Positions 35,681-46,290 of a stretch of 64,000 bases of DNA are shown here, in pieces (within the stretch, counting starts at the first letter, position 1; each line of letters starts with the position of its first letter). The position numbers were made by a program, and so were the translations under genes. The notes under the pieces were generated by a model. It did no database searches. It had not been told where the DNA came from and saw only the letters and a list, made by a program, of their open reading frames with translations. This DNA is from Voacanga thouarsii (taxonomy: Eukaryota; Streptophyta; Magnoliopsida; Gentianales; Apocynaceae), in assembly GCA_026120185.1 (NCBI GenBank), contig JANUWF010002207.1, positions 2,357,501-2,421,500 of the forward strand, written 5' to 3'.

Positions 35681-37620
35681 ATAGCTCTTTGCTTGTCTTC
35701 AAGGAAGGTATAAAAAATAAGTAGGAAAACACAAGGTTTAATCAATCACTAAATCAATTTTAAAATAATATCTTCAATGCTTTCTTCATTCAAGAGCATA
35801 AAACACATGCTATTGCATCCTTCACAATAAATGCAAGACTTGTGTAAGTGAATAATGACTTAGTAGAACCATGTTAATACTTTAAAATATTCTCAAACCA
35901 TTAGAAAGAATTTAGCTCAAAAAGATTATGCATTCTATAGGCTTACTTTGCATACACTCTCTCCACTAATCCGAGACATATCATGATTCTACTTAGATCA
36001 AGTAGGACTTTTAAGCTTGTATTGTAAGGCTAAAGGCTTGTAATGTAGCTTATCAAACGAAGAATATAGGAGAATAAAAAATCAAAGAAACTGAGAGTTC
36101 ACAAGAAAAGGATAAACAAAATGTATCAATAATTTCCAAACTCTTCTTGCTCTCCTATTGCAGAAATCAACTAAAACCATAACCTTATTTAGCAATTACA
36201 ACTCAACTCAAGCAAATCCTATATTTTATCTTTTTTTTTCTTTTTTGTCTTGAACTATTCTCTATTTCTTTCACAAGATCACTCAAATTTCCAACAATGG
36301 TGTCAAGTACTTTATATGAAATGAACTTTTTACACCTCAATCACCATTTCTCTTGTGATCTTTCTTTTCTTTTTTTCTTTCAAAAAATTTTCTCTTCTCT
36401 TTCTTTTCTCTTCTTGTCATTCACTGTTGCTTTTCTTTTCTTTCTCAATTTCTTTCTTTGCATTTTTTCTAGCAGCTTCTCCTTTTTTTTTTCTCTTGCT
36501 TTCAGTCTCTCTTTTCTTTTTCTTTCCTTCATTTTCTTTCTTTTCTCTTTCCAGCTCTTTCTTTCTATTGATTCATGACTGAAAGTAATGAGTCATGCTC
36601 TTTCTCCAAGTACTCTCCGTCAACATTTGCATTCATTCACTTTCATCCATCAAGAGCAGAAAGATTTGGAAAATTTCAAACTCTCAAAACAAGTAGTGGA
36701 CAAAGTATTGTACAGGTTTTAAAGAAAGAAATCAACAATTTAGGCTCAAAATAGGCACTAGGGATGTTATGAAAATAGGTAGGCTTGAAAAGCTCAAACT
36801 ATCCAAAGAAGGTATATTACTGTCATCCCTAAGTTAAATCATGATTGTCTTTCTTATTTCGCCTCATGAGGTATGCAAATAAGTTCTAGAATGCTCCATA
36901 AATTTTAGTAGAAAAATAAGTTTAAGAACAATGATAAGCATTTGATCAAGAACTACTTCGTCTAAGTGTGTGCAAAAAGTCATGCATATGCCATAAATGA
37001 TGTAGAACATATGCTCTATAATCCATCATAAAGACGTGCACTAAAAATACAGCTTGAAATCTCAATGAAAATTAGAAAAATTTTGAAAATTTGGAAAATC
37101 TTTGCTCACACGAAGGATAAAGCATAGAAGTTTCAGTAGAAGGATTTTCAATCAAATCACTCCCCCACACTTAAAGTAGACATTGTTCTAAATAGCGAAA
37201 TAAATAGAAAAAGGAATAAACAATGCCACGGGACAAAAAATAAAGGGGAGAAGATAAGAAAGAAATTACTTTCATGATGGAGTAGCTCCAATTTTTCAAA
37301 CTTTGTGCTCAAACTAAAATTGATAAAAACTTAGATAAAGTATATCACCAAACCACACCCCCATACTTAAATTGGATAATGTCCTCCTTGGCAGAAAATA
37401 CACACAAGAAAGCATCTCCAAAGGGACCAAAAATAATAATGGGTTAGAAAGTTTAAGTAATACTTCCCAAGTGCAATAGTGCTCCAATAGATATCCAAAC
37501 TTGAGGTAAAGAAAAGGGCTTGCCCAAGAGGACTTTATTCCTATAAAACACAACACAAATAAAAGTACAAAGAAAATGATAATAAAATAAAAACAGACCT
37601 AAATAAAAGAAAACAAGCTA
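35681..37620 (-). other. Non-coding internal region with long CT-rich tract
   Basis: No conserved protein motif is seen. 36350-36560 is about 200 bp of nearly pure pyrimidine on the plus strand, which is purine on the element's coding strand. Two overlapping plus-strand frames there (36297-36582) are composition artefacts. Confidence 0.65.
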
Positions 37621-37628
37621 AAAAAAAA

Positions 37629-38108
37629 TTAAAACAAAAACTTTTCACACTCATTATGCTTTCTCATCAAACCTTTTGAAAAGAAATTAAAGCTCAAAAT
37701 AGAAGATATGCATAATAAATGTAGAATGGAGAGAGGTTTTTGAAAAATAAAAGGTTTATGAAAATAATTTTTCTTACTAAAGCAAAACACATAAACCTCT
37801 TTCTCTAACATTTCTTTAGACACACAAATATTTTTGTCAACATATAAGTGCGCATGATCTCTAAAGAATGCATCAAACTTGAAAACATTTTTTGACCATT
37901 CAACAGATTTGTCACAATTGAAATGCCCCTTTAAACTTAGTGTTTGAGTTCTTAAAGATAGGATTGGGAAATCCTTTCTTTTCAATGCTTCTACAAATAC
38001 CAAGTTACCTCCCTGAGATTTGGGTGAAAGGTAGAATTCGTCAGCATCCGCAAAGGGTTTTTTAGAATGAATGATAAATCCAACTTCTTGAGGAATGTTA
38101 AACTCCAT
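37629..38108 (-). CDS. Unrecognised 159-residue ORF inside the non-autonomous element
   Basis: An uninterrupted frame starts MEFNIPQEVGF and ends KCEFL-like (NECEKFLF). It contains no zinc knuckle, no retroviral protease or polymerase motif and no obvious signal peptide; a Phe/Ser/Leu-rich stretch near the C-terminus is weakly hydrophobic. It is preceded on the same strand by a second open segment at 38459-38241 with many charged residues (QGHEKTSQKLYVQKKQ). Together they occupy the position of gag. They could be a diverged gag-like protein, a captured gene fragment or chance. AT-rich sequence makes an ORF of this size moderately unusual but not decisive. I do not assign a function. Confidence 0.35.
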   Translation of the reverse strand: MEFNIPQEVGFIIHSKKPFADADEFYLSPKSQGGNLVFVEALKRKDFPILSLRTQTLSLKGHFNCDKSVEWSKNVFKFDAFFRDHAHLYVDKNICVSKEMLEKEVYVFCFSKKNYFHKPFIFQKPLSILHLLCISSILSFNFFSKGLMRKHNECEKFLF

Positions 38109-38240
38109 GCATCATCATTGGGACCATTGTTCTCCAAGAAGTGAGAGGAACCTAAGAAATCACATGACAAGGAAATATTAGAATTATGAGCACATAAAGT
38201 AGAATCAAATACTTCTCCTGTCACATCATGCAATTGTCCC

Positions 38241-38459
38241 TCATAGCCTTTCTTTTTTTTCATGGTCAATTGTACGGGCTAGTACGATCTCATGAGTCTC
38301 CTCAAAAATCTTAACGAATTGTTTCTTTTGAACATACAATTTTTGGGAAGTTTTTTCATGCCCCTGAACAGATGAATGTGTATTGGCGACAAAAGATTTC
38401 ACTAATGCTTCTATTGACATCTCACTAAAAACAACACTGTGAGCTTGTAATTTTGCCAA
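38241..38459 (-). CDS. Unrecognised 72-residue ORF upstream of the 159-residue ORF
   Basis: It starts MAKLQAHSVVFSEMSIEALV and is rich in Lys, Glu and His. It lies about 420 bp downstream of the PBS on the minus strand, where gag would begin. It stops before the 159-residue frame, with an intervening stretch containing stops, so if both derive from one gene that gene is broken. No domain is recognised. Confidence 0.3.
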   Translation of the reverse strand: MAKLQAHSVVFSEMSIEALVKSFVANTHSSVQGHEKTSQKLYVQKKQFVKIFEETHEIVLARTIDHEKKERL

Positions 38460-38880
38460 TCTATCATCAATATACTAATGTTTTTTTAAACAAAATAAAA
38501 ATGATGAACGCACAACAATGGTGAGCAATGCAATTGAATTCATGTAGAAATAAATAAAATAAAACAAAATCTACCATATCGCCTTCGGGTTATTGGATCA
38601 TGTACCAAGGCTAACACCTAGCAAAGATAAAAAGCAAGTTAGATAACGGAATTCATAACTAAAATAAAATTAAAGGAATACAAAGTTTGGTAAGAAAGCA
38701 TAGTCAAAGTTAGTAAGTTAGATTACAAAAGTATACAAAGGATACACAAGATACAAAAGATACAAAAGATGGCACCTTGTTACATAAAGAACAATTGTAC
38801 ATATTTATATATTCATATATTTACCTATATACATACTTATATGGTTAAATCAATATAATCTAAGCTTTCATAATATTGTT

Positions 38881-38897
38881 CGCTGACAACGGCGCCA
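38881..38897 (-). other. Primer-binding site, tRNA-Asp-like
   Basis: The minus strand reads TGGCGCCGTTGTCAGCG, three to seven bases after the LTR end. The first 11 bases fit the plant tRNA-Asp 3' end; later positions depart from it. Confidence 0.7.
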
Positions 38898-38903
38898 AAA
38901 ACT

Positions 38904-40463
38904 TGATGCGTATAGATTGGGTATAAAAATCATATAAAAACTAAGCACATTCCCAATCAAGTTTACATTAAAAACCCAAATTACACATATGAGCAAGCGT
39001 ACTCATCATTAACATAGCATAAGGTTCAAACGAGTGTCAATTCTCAAGGAACAAGTATACATTAATCACATTTCCTTCATTGCTTAACTAACTCGATAAA
39101 GTGAAAAAGATATAAAATAAACAAAAGAATATATATATATATATATATATATTCTTTTGTTTATTTTATATATATATACACGTCCTGGATGGAGAATTAT
39201 GTAACTCAAACCATTGTTTAGACAACCATAATCTTAAAGTACCCAACCCTTATCATAACTAATTATTCTCTTGGCATCATGAAGGAATAAAGTATACTCA
39301 CTTCTTTCCCAATCCATGAAATCACTATCTTCTAGATAAATTAGCATCACATACTCTGTCTCAACTAATTCACCCAAAAGATGCATTAAACACAATCCTT
39401 GATTAAATTTCCATACTCAGGCAAACTTAAAACATGAAATTAACTAGTGAATTCATACTCTGGTAGACATCAATTAACCTTTAATTACCTTATTCTTAGC
39501 AATTAGCCCCTTTCCCAATCAAGTTAAGAGACAACAAAAATGAAATTAACAAATTGAGACCACCATCAACCCCTTTCTCAAGCAAGTTAATGGGAAGAAA
39601 CAACTAATCAATCTCGTGATCAGCCCAAGTAATTAAATACCATGAATAACAATCAATTAATCAAAAGATCAAGCAACTCTAAAAATCATGAATATCTAAA
39701 ACAATGTCGAATTATAATAAAACAATTAACATATCATTGTTCAAGAAAAAAGAAAACAAAGTAAAAGAAAGCACTCATAGACAAGCCTCCTTCTTCTTCC
39801 TTTGAAGACCTTCTTGTACAACCCTCCATGAATTGAAGAATTCCTCATTTGATTTGAGTGCTTTACTATGATGATCAATGAATTATCTTATTTTCCTTTG
39901 TGTTTTCCATCTATTTATTAGCTTGGGAAGTGCCTAAACTCGTTGTTGTAATGTACTTGGCCGAGTAGAAGTTGGAAAGAACTAAAACTCCATAGATTAC
40001 CAAAATCTACGTAGAAAAAATCAAGCACCGCCTTAACTTTGTGGCATAGCCAGCGCTGCCTTGGCTCTCGGAGCCGGTGCCGGTTGTGTTCTGGTTCTCC
40101 ACTTGTTTGTTGATTTTTTTCTTCCGCACAATGTATTCCAGAATGCAGCCGGCGCCGCCCTGGCTACTAGAGCCAGCACCGGTTCCACTTTGTTCCGGTC
40201 TATTTTGACAATTTTTTGTCACCTCAAAGTTCGTGTCAACAGTGCATGGCCGGCGCCGGTTCCCCTGTCCCAGCCGACACCACCTCTAATCTGTTTCACG
40301 ACGTTTTTTCTTTATTTTACCCCAAAAATCTGAAATAATGAAGAAGATACCTTTCCAAGAGTAAAATCTCAAATATGAAGGAATATGGCTAGTTATTGAA
40401 TAAAATGTATCACAAAAGAACCTCAAATAATTAGGAAAAGTATGACTAATTTAGCCCCTATCA
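38904..40463 (-). repeat. 5' LTR of the non-autonomous element (1560 bp)
   Basis: TGATGCGTATAG at the left, CCCCTATCA at the right. The GC-rich patch (40020-40280) has CCGGCGCCG repeated with spacer phrases. It differs from the 3' LTR by a 60-bp AT palindrome at 39111-39170. Confidence 0.92.
39111..39170. repeat. 60-bp perfect palindrome around (AT)n
   Basis: TATAAAATAAACAAAAGAAT (39111-39130) and its exact reverse complement (39151-39170) flank ten AT units. The partner LTR at about 34365-34400 has only one arm-like AT stretch. Confidence 0.92.
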
Positions 40464-41290
40464 CTCAACTACACCGTTAGGTTGATATGTATATGGTGAA
40501 GTCCATTAAGATAATATCTCATTATCTCTATGATAACCTTGAAACTCTTGGCTTAAGTATTCACTTTATCGATTGGATCTTAGAGTCTTGATACTTTTCC
40601 CAATTGTTTCTCTACTTTGTTCTTGAAGTCTTTGAACTTGTCAAAGGCCTCAGATTTGTATTCCCTTAAATACAAACTCCCATATTGTGAATAATCAACA
40701 ATAAAGATTATGAAATAGTGATAACCTCCTCTTACTTATATAGTCATTGGACCACATACATCAATATGTATGAGTTCTAATAACTGATTGGGCCTTTTAC
40801 CTTTGTAAAAAAAAGAAGTTTTAGCTATTTTACCATGTAAACAAGATTCATATGTACCATATGATTTATAATCAAATGAGCCTAAGTCACAAAGTTTGTG
40901 TAACTTAGAAATGCCATTCTTATTTGTATTGCCTATACGACAATGCCATAAGTAAAATGAGGTTGAGTTATCTATCATTAGTTTCTTATTGTTTATATTG
41001 AAAGTTGAGTTATTCATATCTATAGCATATAAACTATTAACCAAAGTTGTAGAACCATAATGGATATCATTAAATGAAAAATAACAAGATTTATTCTTTA
41101 AAATTAAATGGAATCTATATAAGTCTAAACAAGTAACTAAGACAATATTTTTCAATAAAACTGCTACATAATAACAGTTTTGAAGTCTTAAAACTAATCC
41201 AAAAGGCAAGTGTAAGTCATAAGTCTCCATAGCAAGTGCAGCAACCTTTGCTCCATTTGCAGCATGTAGGTCCACATCGCCCTTCTCAAG
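40464..41290 (-). pseudogene. Copia pol remnant: protease end, GAG-pre-integrase, integrase N-terminal part
   Basis: The frame 41275-40736 (minus) is open for 179 residues. It reads LRLQNCYYVAVLLKNIVLV (the region following protease), then SFYLWHCRIGN...ISKLHKL (GAG-pre-integrase with the His pair region), then SCLHGKIAKTSF (end of the integrase zinc finger, CxxxH-shifted) and LLELIHIDVCGPM (start of the catalytic core with the first Asp). The core continues to 40464 in frames such as DYSQYGSLYLREYKSEAF and is then interrupted by the nested element within the VVERMNRT motif. Compared with the family, the active-site part of protease upstream is too degraded to read. Confidence 0.85.
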
Positions 41291-41299
41291 CCTTCTACT

Positions 41300-42219
41300 A
41301 TCCTTTAGTCCCTACAAGTTATTACATACATGAGATCTACATCCAGATCTAATACCCATATCTCATTTCCAAAGGCAGTATTTATCTTAATTATAAACAT
41401 ACCACGAGTAGAAGTAGAAGTGCCCGCAACCTTCTTCTTCTTATCCTTGATAGCCTCCGGTAGGCTTTGCAGTTGTGCCTCAAATGGCCTATCTTGCCAC
41501 AGTGAAGATATAGGCTTTTGGCCGCTAGCTCTTTCTTCTATATGTCACATTTGGACTTAGTGGAAGCCTTCTTCTTCTTAAGAATTTTCTTCTTAGAAGG
41601 GGAAGATTCTACCATCTTGACTGTATTGGATTCCTTCTTTATAGAGGATTCCGCAGTCTTAAGAAGATTGATAAGCTTGGATATTGTGGACTCAATCCTA
41701 TTCATCTAATAGTTATTCACAAACTGTGAAAAATTACTTGATAAAGATTACAGAATTCAGTTGATACTTAACTCATTATTCATTACAAACACAAGAGACC
41801 CAAGCGCCCAACATTTTTAGCCCATGAGAGGCTACATAAGTACCCTCAGCCATCTTAGAATGAAATAGTTGTTTTGAGATCTCACATCTCTCTGTTCTGG
41901 TTTGTGCATCAAACTACTCTCGAAGATGTAAAATAGTCAAGTACACATCCATATGCTAACACTATTTTTGCAATTCATGGGTTATTAACACCAACATCAC
42001 ACTGGATGTTGTGTCACTGTCCTTTTTGTGCTTTTTGTGGACAGCATGCTCGTTGGCATGAGTATCTTGAGCTTGTGATGGCAGAATAAGAGCATCTAGC
42101 ATGTAAAGCAAATTTTCCAATTTGAGAATAATTCTTAAGATTCTATAACAGTCCAGAAGATTTAACTCGGTATGTTTGTTGGTTTCTAAGATGCTACATA
42201 AGTTTAGGTTGGTTGACAT
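41300..42219 (-). pseudogene. Copia gag remnant
   Basis: From the Met at 42219 the minus strand reads MSTNLNLCSILETNKHTELN, then LLDCYRILRIILKLENLLY, a classic copia Gag N-terminus except that the Trp after LLD is Cys. Later, near 41500-41460, it reads YLHCGKIGHLRHNCKAY, a CCHC zinc knuckle whose first Cys is lost. A stretch of Lys/Ser/Ile (41709-41518) precedes the knuckle. Stops occur between the blocks. The gene lies between the leader and the protease region of the minus-strand element. Confidence 0.82.
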
Positions 42220-42239
42220 GACGCAAATGACCAAGATGT

Positions 42240-44339
42240 AAAGATAGAGAAATTAGCTAACTATGTATGCACATGTAATGCAAAAAATTAGGCCTTCAAT
42301 TAAGTGCATAATTATTCCACTATTTTATTCAAACTAATAGCCCCCACTATAAATTTAGGAATGCCCATTGGAAGTTTTCCTAGTGAACCAGTATCTAAAT
42401 TCTTCAAGAATTACCTTGGGTTTACCAAACAAGCTACCATTTAGTTAATGGTAGGTATCTAGTACCAATTACATCGAATATAATTACCGAATCATTGAGT
42501 AATTAACATCTTTTAATCTTAAAGCCTTTAAGCTAACCCAACCTTGCCTCTATTTTTTTTTTTTTTTTTATGCTTGAGGTAGCCCATTCGGGATAATGAA
42601 ATTAGTTAAACATAACATATTAATTAGGAATTAATTCCAAAGCTTGATCATGCCCGATGTCAAGTAGACTTAGGTTAGTCTAACAACCTGGTCTTGAAAA
42701 AAGACTTTCATTCTTACTATATTAATAGAAGGCATTAGGTTTAATAATAATTTGAGGGATTTGTGATTATTAGTGGTCTCATGCATTGCATGCAAAATAT
42801 TAATATATTCATACATCGCAAAAATAAAAACGTGGTTTGGTAATCCATATTACTATATTAATTTTCTTGAGCCAAAAAAGGAATTAATTTAGTCAATCCT
42901 AAGTGTTCATGCATGATCTAGGAAGAAAGTCTTACCATCCTCATTTTTTGTCTTGATCACCTTCTCCTTCACTTGTAAAAAATTATAATCCTTAGATTAT
43001 GTAATCTAATTACATAAAAATTAAATAAAGAAACCTCGAGTTACATCCAAGAGGAGTTAGATGAGAAGAGAAATTATACAAATATATATATATATATATA
43101 TATAAGGCAGGACACGCATGTCGTATTTAATTCAAAACCAAAGAAAAAAATGTATGAATAATTTAATTGGGTCCATAGTCCATAACCAAACCATAACTTT
43201 GGAAAATAAAATTAAACATAACAAATAATTCCAAAATAATTTGGAAAATAAATTTATTATGTCCACAGTAATTTGGTCCAAAATATTATGTTTAATTTTA
43301 TTTTCCAAAATATTTTGAGCATAAATAATTGGGTCCATAGTAATTTGCTATGTTTAATTATAAACAGAGCAAATAATTCCAAAATCTCTATTTTCGAAAA
43401 ATAGAAAAAACAAAATTCTAAAATCAATATTTTAGAAAATATATTAATTACTAAAATAATATTTTTATTAATTAAATAACATACAATCTAAAATCAATAT
43501 TTTAGAAAGTATATTAATTCTAAAATCAAAATTTGGAAATTAATTTTTTTAGTCCCAAAATCAAAATTAGGAAAAAACTTGGGGTGTTTTTTAAAACTAA
43601 TCTTATGGGCCTTATGTGAATACGAAAAGCTGAAATTAAAAAGAAATATTAAAAAAGTATATAACTGCAACTGGCATTTAATATGCAAGATGCGGTTTTT
43701 ACTTTGTTTCTACCCAAACCACCATCAGCTTGCAAGAAGCTAGTCATCGCTTGGGTAGAAATTATACTTAATTAGCCGTTGGCTTCGAGTAAGCCACCTG
43801 CAACTTAGGCAAAAAAATAATTTTTTAAATCCTTTATTTATTTATTTATTTATTTTGCAATTTTCTAATCGTCTTCTCCGGAGATTACAAAAGACAACTC
43901 CTCTGTTAAATGCCAAAGAAAAACAATCTTTCCCATATCATTTTGTTCTCAACTAAACAGACACTCTATTTACTGGAAAACCCAAACCAACCAAATGAAT
44001 AACAATTTCTTCCTAGAAACCAATTCACAGAAATGTTTTTTTGTTCTTTGAAAATTATCATGAAAACCATTTAGAAAATAAATTTTTCTAGGATCAACAT
44101 ACTCCTGTAGCCATTACAGATATGTTATCCACCAATCCATGAACCCACAAACTGCATGAAAGAACTTCCAAAACTATTGTGAAAACAATTTTCACTAACT
44201 AAATATTGTAGTGGAATATAACACAGTAACTTGTGTATTAAAAAATCCACAACGAAACCCCCAGTTCATGAAACAGTTTCAAGAAGCATGCTCGGAACTA
44301 TTTTCATAGCATAAACAGAACCAAATAAAATCACAAGAA
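42240..44339 (-). other. Leader region of the minus-strand Angela-like element
   Basis: About 2.1 kb between PBS and gag, very AT-rich, with no reading frame of note. It includes poly-T near 42548-42567, (TA)n at 43082-43105, an (ATTT)n run at 43828-43853, and repeated AAAATCAATATTTTAGAAA phrases at 43420 and 43490. A slightly richer block at 43690-43810 mirrors the GC-richer leader block of the other copia family. Small later insertions here cannot be excluded. Confidence 0.55.
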
Positions 44340-44357
44340 TGAAGTCTCTGATACCAC
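44340..44357 (-). other. Primer-binding site (initiator-Met tRNA)
   Basis: The minus strand reads GTGGTATCAGAGACTTC directly after the LTR end CCTAACA. TGGTATCAGAG is the standard plant initiator-Met PBS. Confidence 0.92.
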
Positions 44358-44706
44358 TGTTAGGAAATTCAGTCATGCATTATCATAAAATACAGCAAGA
44401 AAAAACCGAGTTATAATCCTAAGATCACATGCTTGTGAATAAAAATGGCTAAATAGCAATGGTAACGGGGTTTCCTTTGTTGTGTGAGGTTTCAAAGATT
44501 TCTTGACGTTGATCAGCGTGATCTAGCAAACCCAACAACTAATGACCAAATCCCCATTTCTTCATGGTTCAAAACCTAGCCACTACAATCCAATAACAAA
44601 ATTGTCTCTAATAGAAATCCACATAAGGTTTGGGCACTCACAAATCACTTAGTTCTGTGCTAGCAGAACAATTTTGCAACTAGGGATTTGATAAAAGAAG
44701 AAACGT
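44358..44706 (-). repeat. Truncated 5' LTR of the minus-strand Angela-like element
   Basis: Matches the first roughly 345 bp of 30384-32043 (plus reading), from TGTTAGGAAATTCAGTC to AGAAGAAA, then stops where plus-strand copia pol begins. Confidence 0.88.
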
Positions 44707-44714
44707 GTGGCACT

Positions 44715-46279
44715 TGAGAGATATGGATTTCCCATAAGTGATCACAATGGCGTAATACTTATAGATGACGATGAGCTTACTACTTACAAGGATATGGATT
44801 CCATGTACGACAACTAAATATGAACATTGGTTAATCCACCGAAAGAAATTAAACCTATTGGGTGCAAAAGGGTTTTCAAGAAAAAAACGGACATGGATGG
44901 TAACGTAGTTACGTATAAAGCACGACTAGTGGCGAAGGGTTATCGTCAACAATATGGTATTGACTATGACGAAACTTTCTCACCAGTTGCCATGTTAAAA
45001 TCTATCAGGATACTCCTAGCCATTGCTGCTCATTATGATAATAAGATTTGGTAAATGGATGTGAAAATAACTTTCCTAAATAGAAATTTGACTAAAGAAG
45101 TGTATATGACACATCTTGAAGGTTTCACATCCAATGATAGCACAAAGGTGTGTCAGCTGCAAAAGTCCATTTATGGACTTAAGCAAGCTTGTAGGAGTTA
45201 GAACATCCATTTTGATGAAATAATCAAAGAGTTTGGTTTCATTCAAAATATAGATAAGCCTTGTGTATACAAGAAGGTCAGTAGGATCGCAATCGTTTTC
45301 TTATTGCTTTATGTAGATGACATATTGCTAATAGAAAACGATATATCTGTCTTGCAAATGGTTAAAGTTTGATTGTCCAAACAATTCTCCATGAAAAACC
45401 TTGCTAAAGCAACCTATATTCTTAGAATAAGGATCTATAGAGATAGATCTACAAGGTTACTAAGTCTTTCACAGTCTACATACACAGATAAAGTGCTAAA
45501 GAGGTTTAGTATGGATCAATCGAAAAAGAGATTCTTACCCATGTCACATGGTGTAAGCCTTTCAAAGTTTATGTCTCCCACAACTTAAGTTGAAAGGGAT
45601 CACATAAGTAAGATTCCATATGCTTCGATAGTTAGATCTATCATGTACGTTATGATATCTACAAGGCCCGATGTATCTTGTGCTCTCAGTTTGATGAGCA
45701 GATACCAATCTGACCCTGGTGAGGGTCATTGGGCGGCTGTAAAGAACATCGTTAAGTACTTATGAAGGACTAAGGATGTGTTCTTAGTATATGGAGAAAA
45801 TGATTTCAAAATAAACGAGTATACTGATACCAGTTTTCAATCTGACAAAGATGATTTCAAATCACAATCCGGCTATGTGTATATATTGTGTGGAGGGGCA
45901 ATAAGTTAGAAGAGTTCCAAACAAGAGACTATTGTTGACTCTACAACAGAAGTTAAGTACATAGCCGCTTCTGAAGTAGCTAAGTAGGTCGTTTAGATCA
46001 AGAAGTTCGTGATGGAACTTGGTGTGGTTCCTAGCATTGTTGGTCCAATATCCCTGTATTGTGACAACAACGGAGCCACGGTCTCACCAACAATCCAGAC
46101 ACGTACTGCGACGCTATCATTTGATTCGAAAGATCATAGGTAGGAATTATGTAAAGATAGAGAGAGTTCCCACAGATGAGAATATAGCTGACCCACTTAC
46201 AAAAGCACTATCCCAAAGGAAACATGATAGGCATGTTGAGTCATTTGGTATTAGATACATGGATGATTGGCTCTAGTGC
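44715..46279 (+). pseudogene. Copia pol remnant: reverse transcriptase and RNase H
   Basis: The frame 44827-45054 gives [20 protein letters not shown] and [20 protein letters not shown], the RT entry. A stop replaces the Trp-Gln position before MDVK. It continues QLQKSIYGLKQACRS near 45160, FLLLYVDDILL near 45300 with both catalytic Asp, and AKATYILRIRIYRD near 45400. PYASIVRSIMYVMISTRPDV near 45620 leads to RNase H (VDSTTEVKYIAASE near 45940, YCDNNGA near 46060) and the VPTDENIADPLTKAL terminus near 46170. Several single-base stops and at least one frameshift near 46100 inactivate it. Codon positions still align closely with the minus-strand copy. Confidence 0.92.
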
Positions 46280-46290
46280 AAGTGAGAGTT
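46280..46290 (+). other. Polypurine tract of the plus-strand Angela-like element
   Basis: AAGTGAGAGTT directly before the LTR start TGATATTTTTATGCC; a one-base variant of the AAGTGGGAGTT tract of the sister element. Confidence 0.82.

Larger units (their letters stand above)
34158..40463 (-). mobile_element. 6.3-kb non-autonomous (LARD-like) LTR element nested in copia integrase
   Basis: Two LTRs (34158-35668 and 38904-40463) in the same orientation bracket a 3.2-kb internal region. Perfect target duplications CTCAA lie at 34153-34157 and 40464-40468. On the minus strand the LTR ends GCATCA and is followed by TTTTTGGCGCCGTTG, which resembles the tRNA-Asp PBS known from Athila/Tat gypsy elements. 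A polypurine tract TGTGGGGGAATA precedes the other LTR. No RT, RNase H, integrase or protease motif is visible, so replication would have needed proteins from another element. Removing it restores the copia integrase reading across the site (GVVER / MNRT). Confidence 0.93.
30384..44706 (-). mobile_element. Angela-like Ty1/copia element, minus strand, interrupted and 5'-truncated
   Basis: Reading on the minus strand: 5' LTR fragment (44706-44358), initiator-Met PBS (44357-44340), leader, gag (42219 to about 41300), protease end and integrase (41290-40464), interruption by a 6.3-kb element, rest of integrase, RT and RNase H (34157 to about 32060), PPT (32053-32044) and 3' LTR (32043-30384). The left flank is CAAAG (30379-30383). 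The 5' LTR is cut off at about 44706, so no partner duplication exists. LTR start AGAGGCAATCAC and LTR length near 1.7 kb suggest the Angela lineage. Numerous stops show that it is dead. Confidence 0.88.

Noticed and set aside
36297..36582. Two overlapping Phe/Ser/Leu-rich frames resembling membrane proteins
   Set aside because: They are a reading of the long CT-rich tract and have no start context or conserved feature.
38881..38903. Asp-tRNA gene fragment
   Set aside because: GGCGCC-containing sequence here lies next to an LTR end and is the primer-binding site, not a tRNA gene; no cloverleaf is present.
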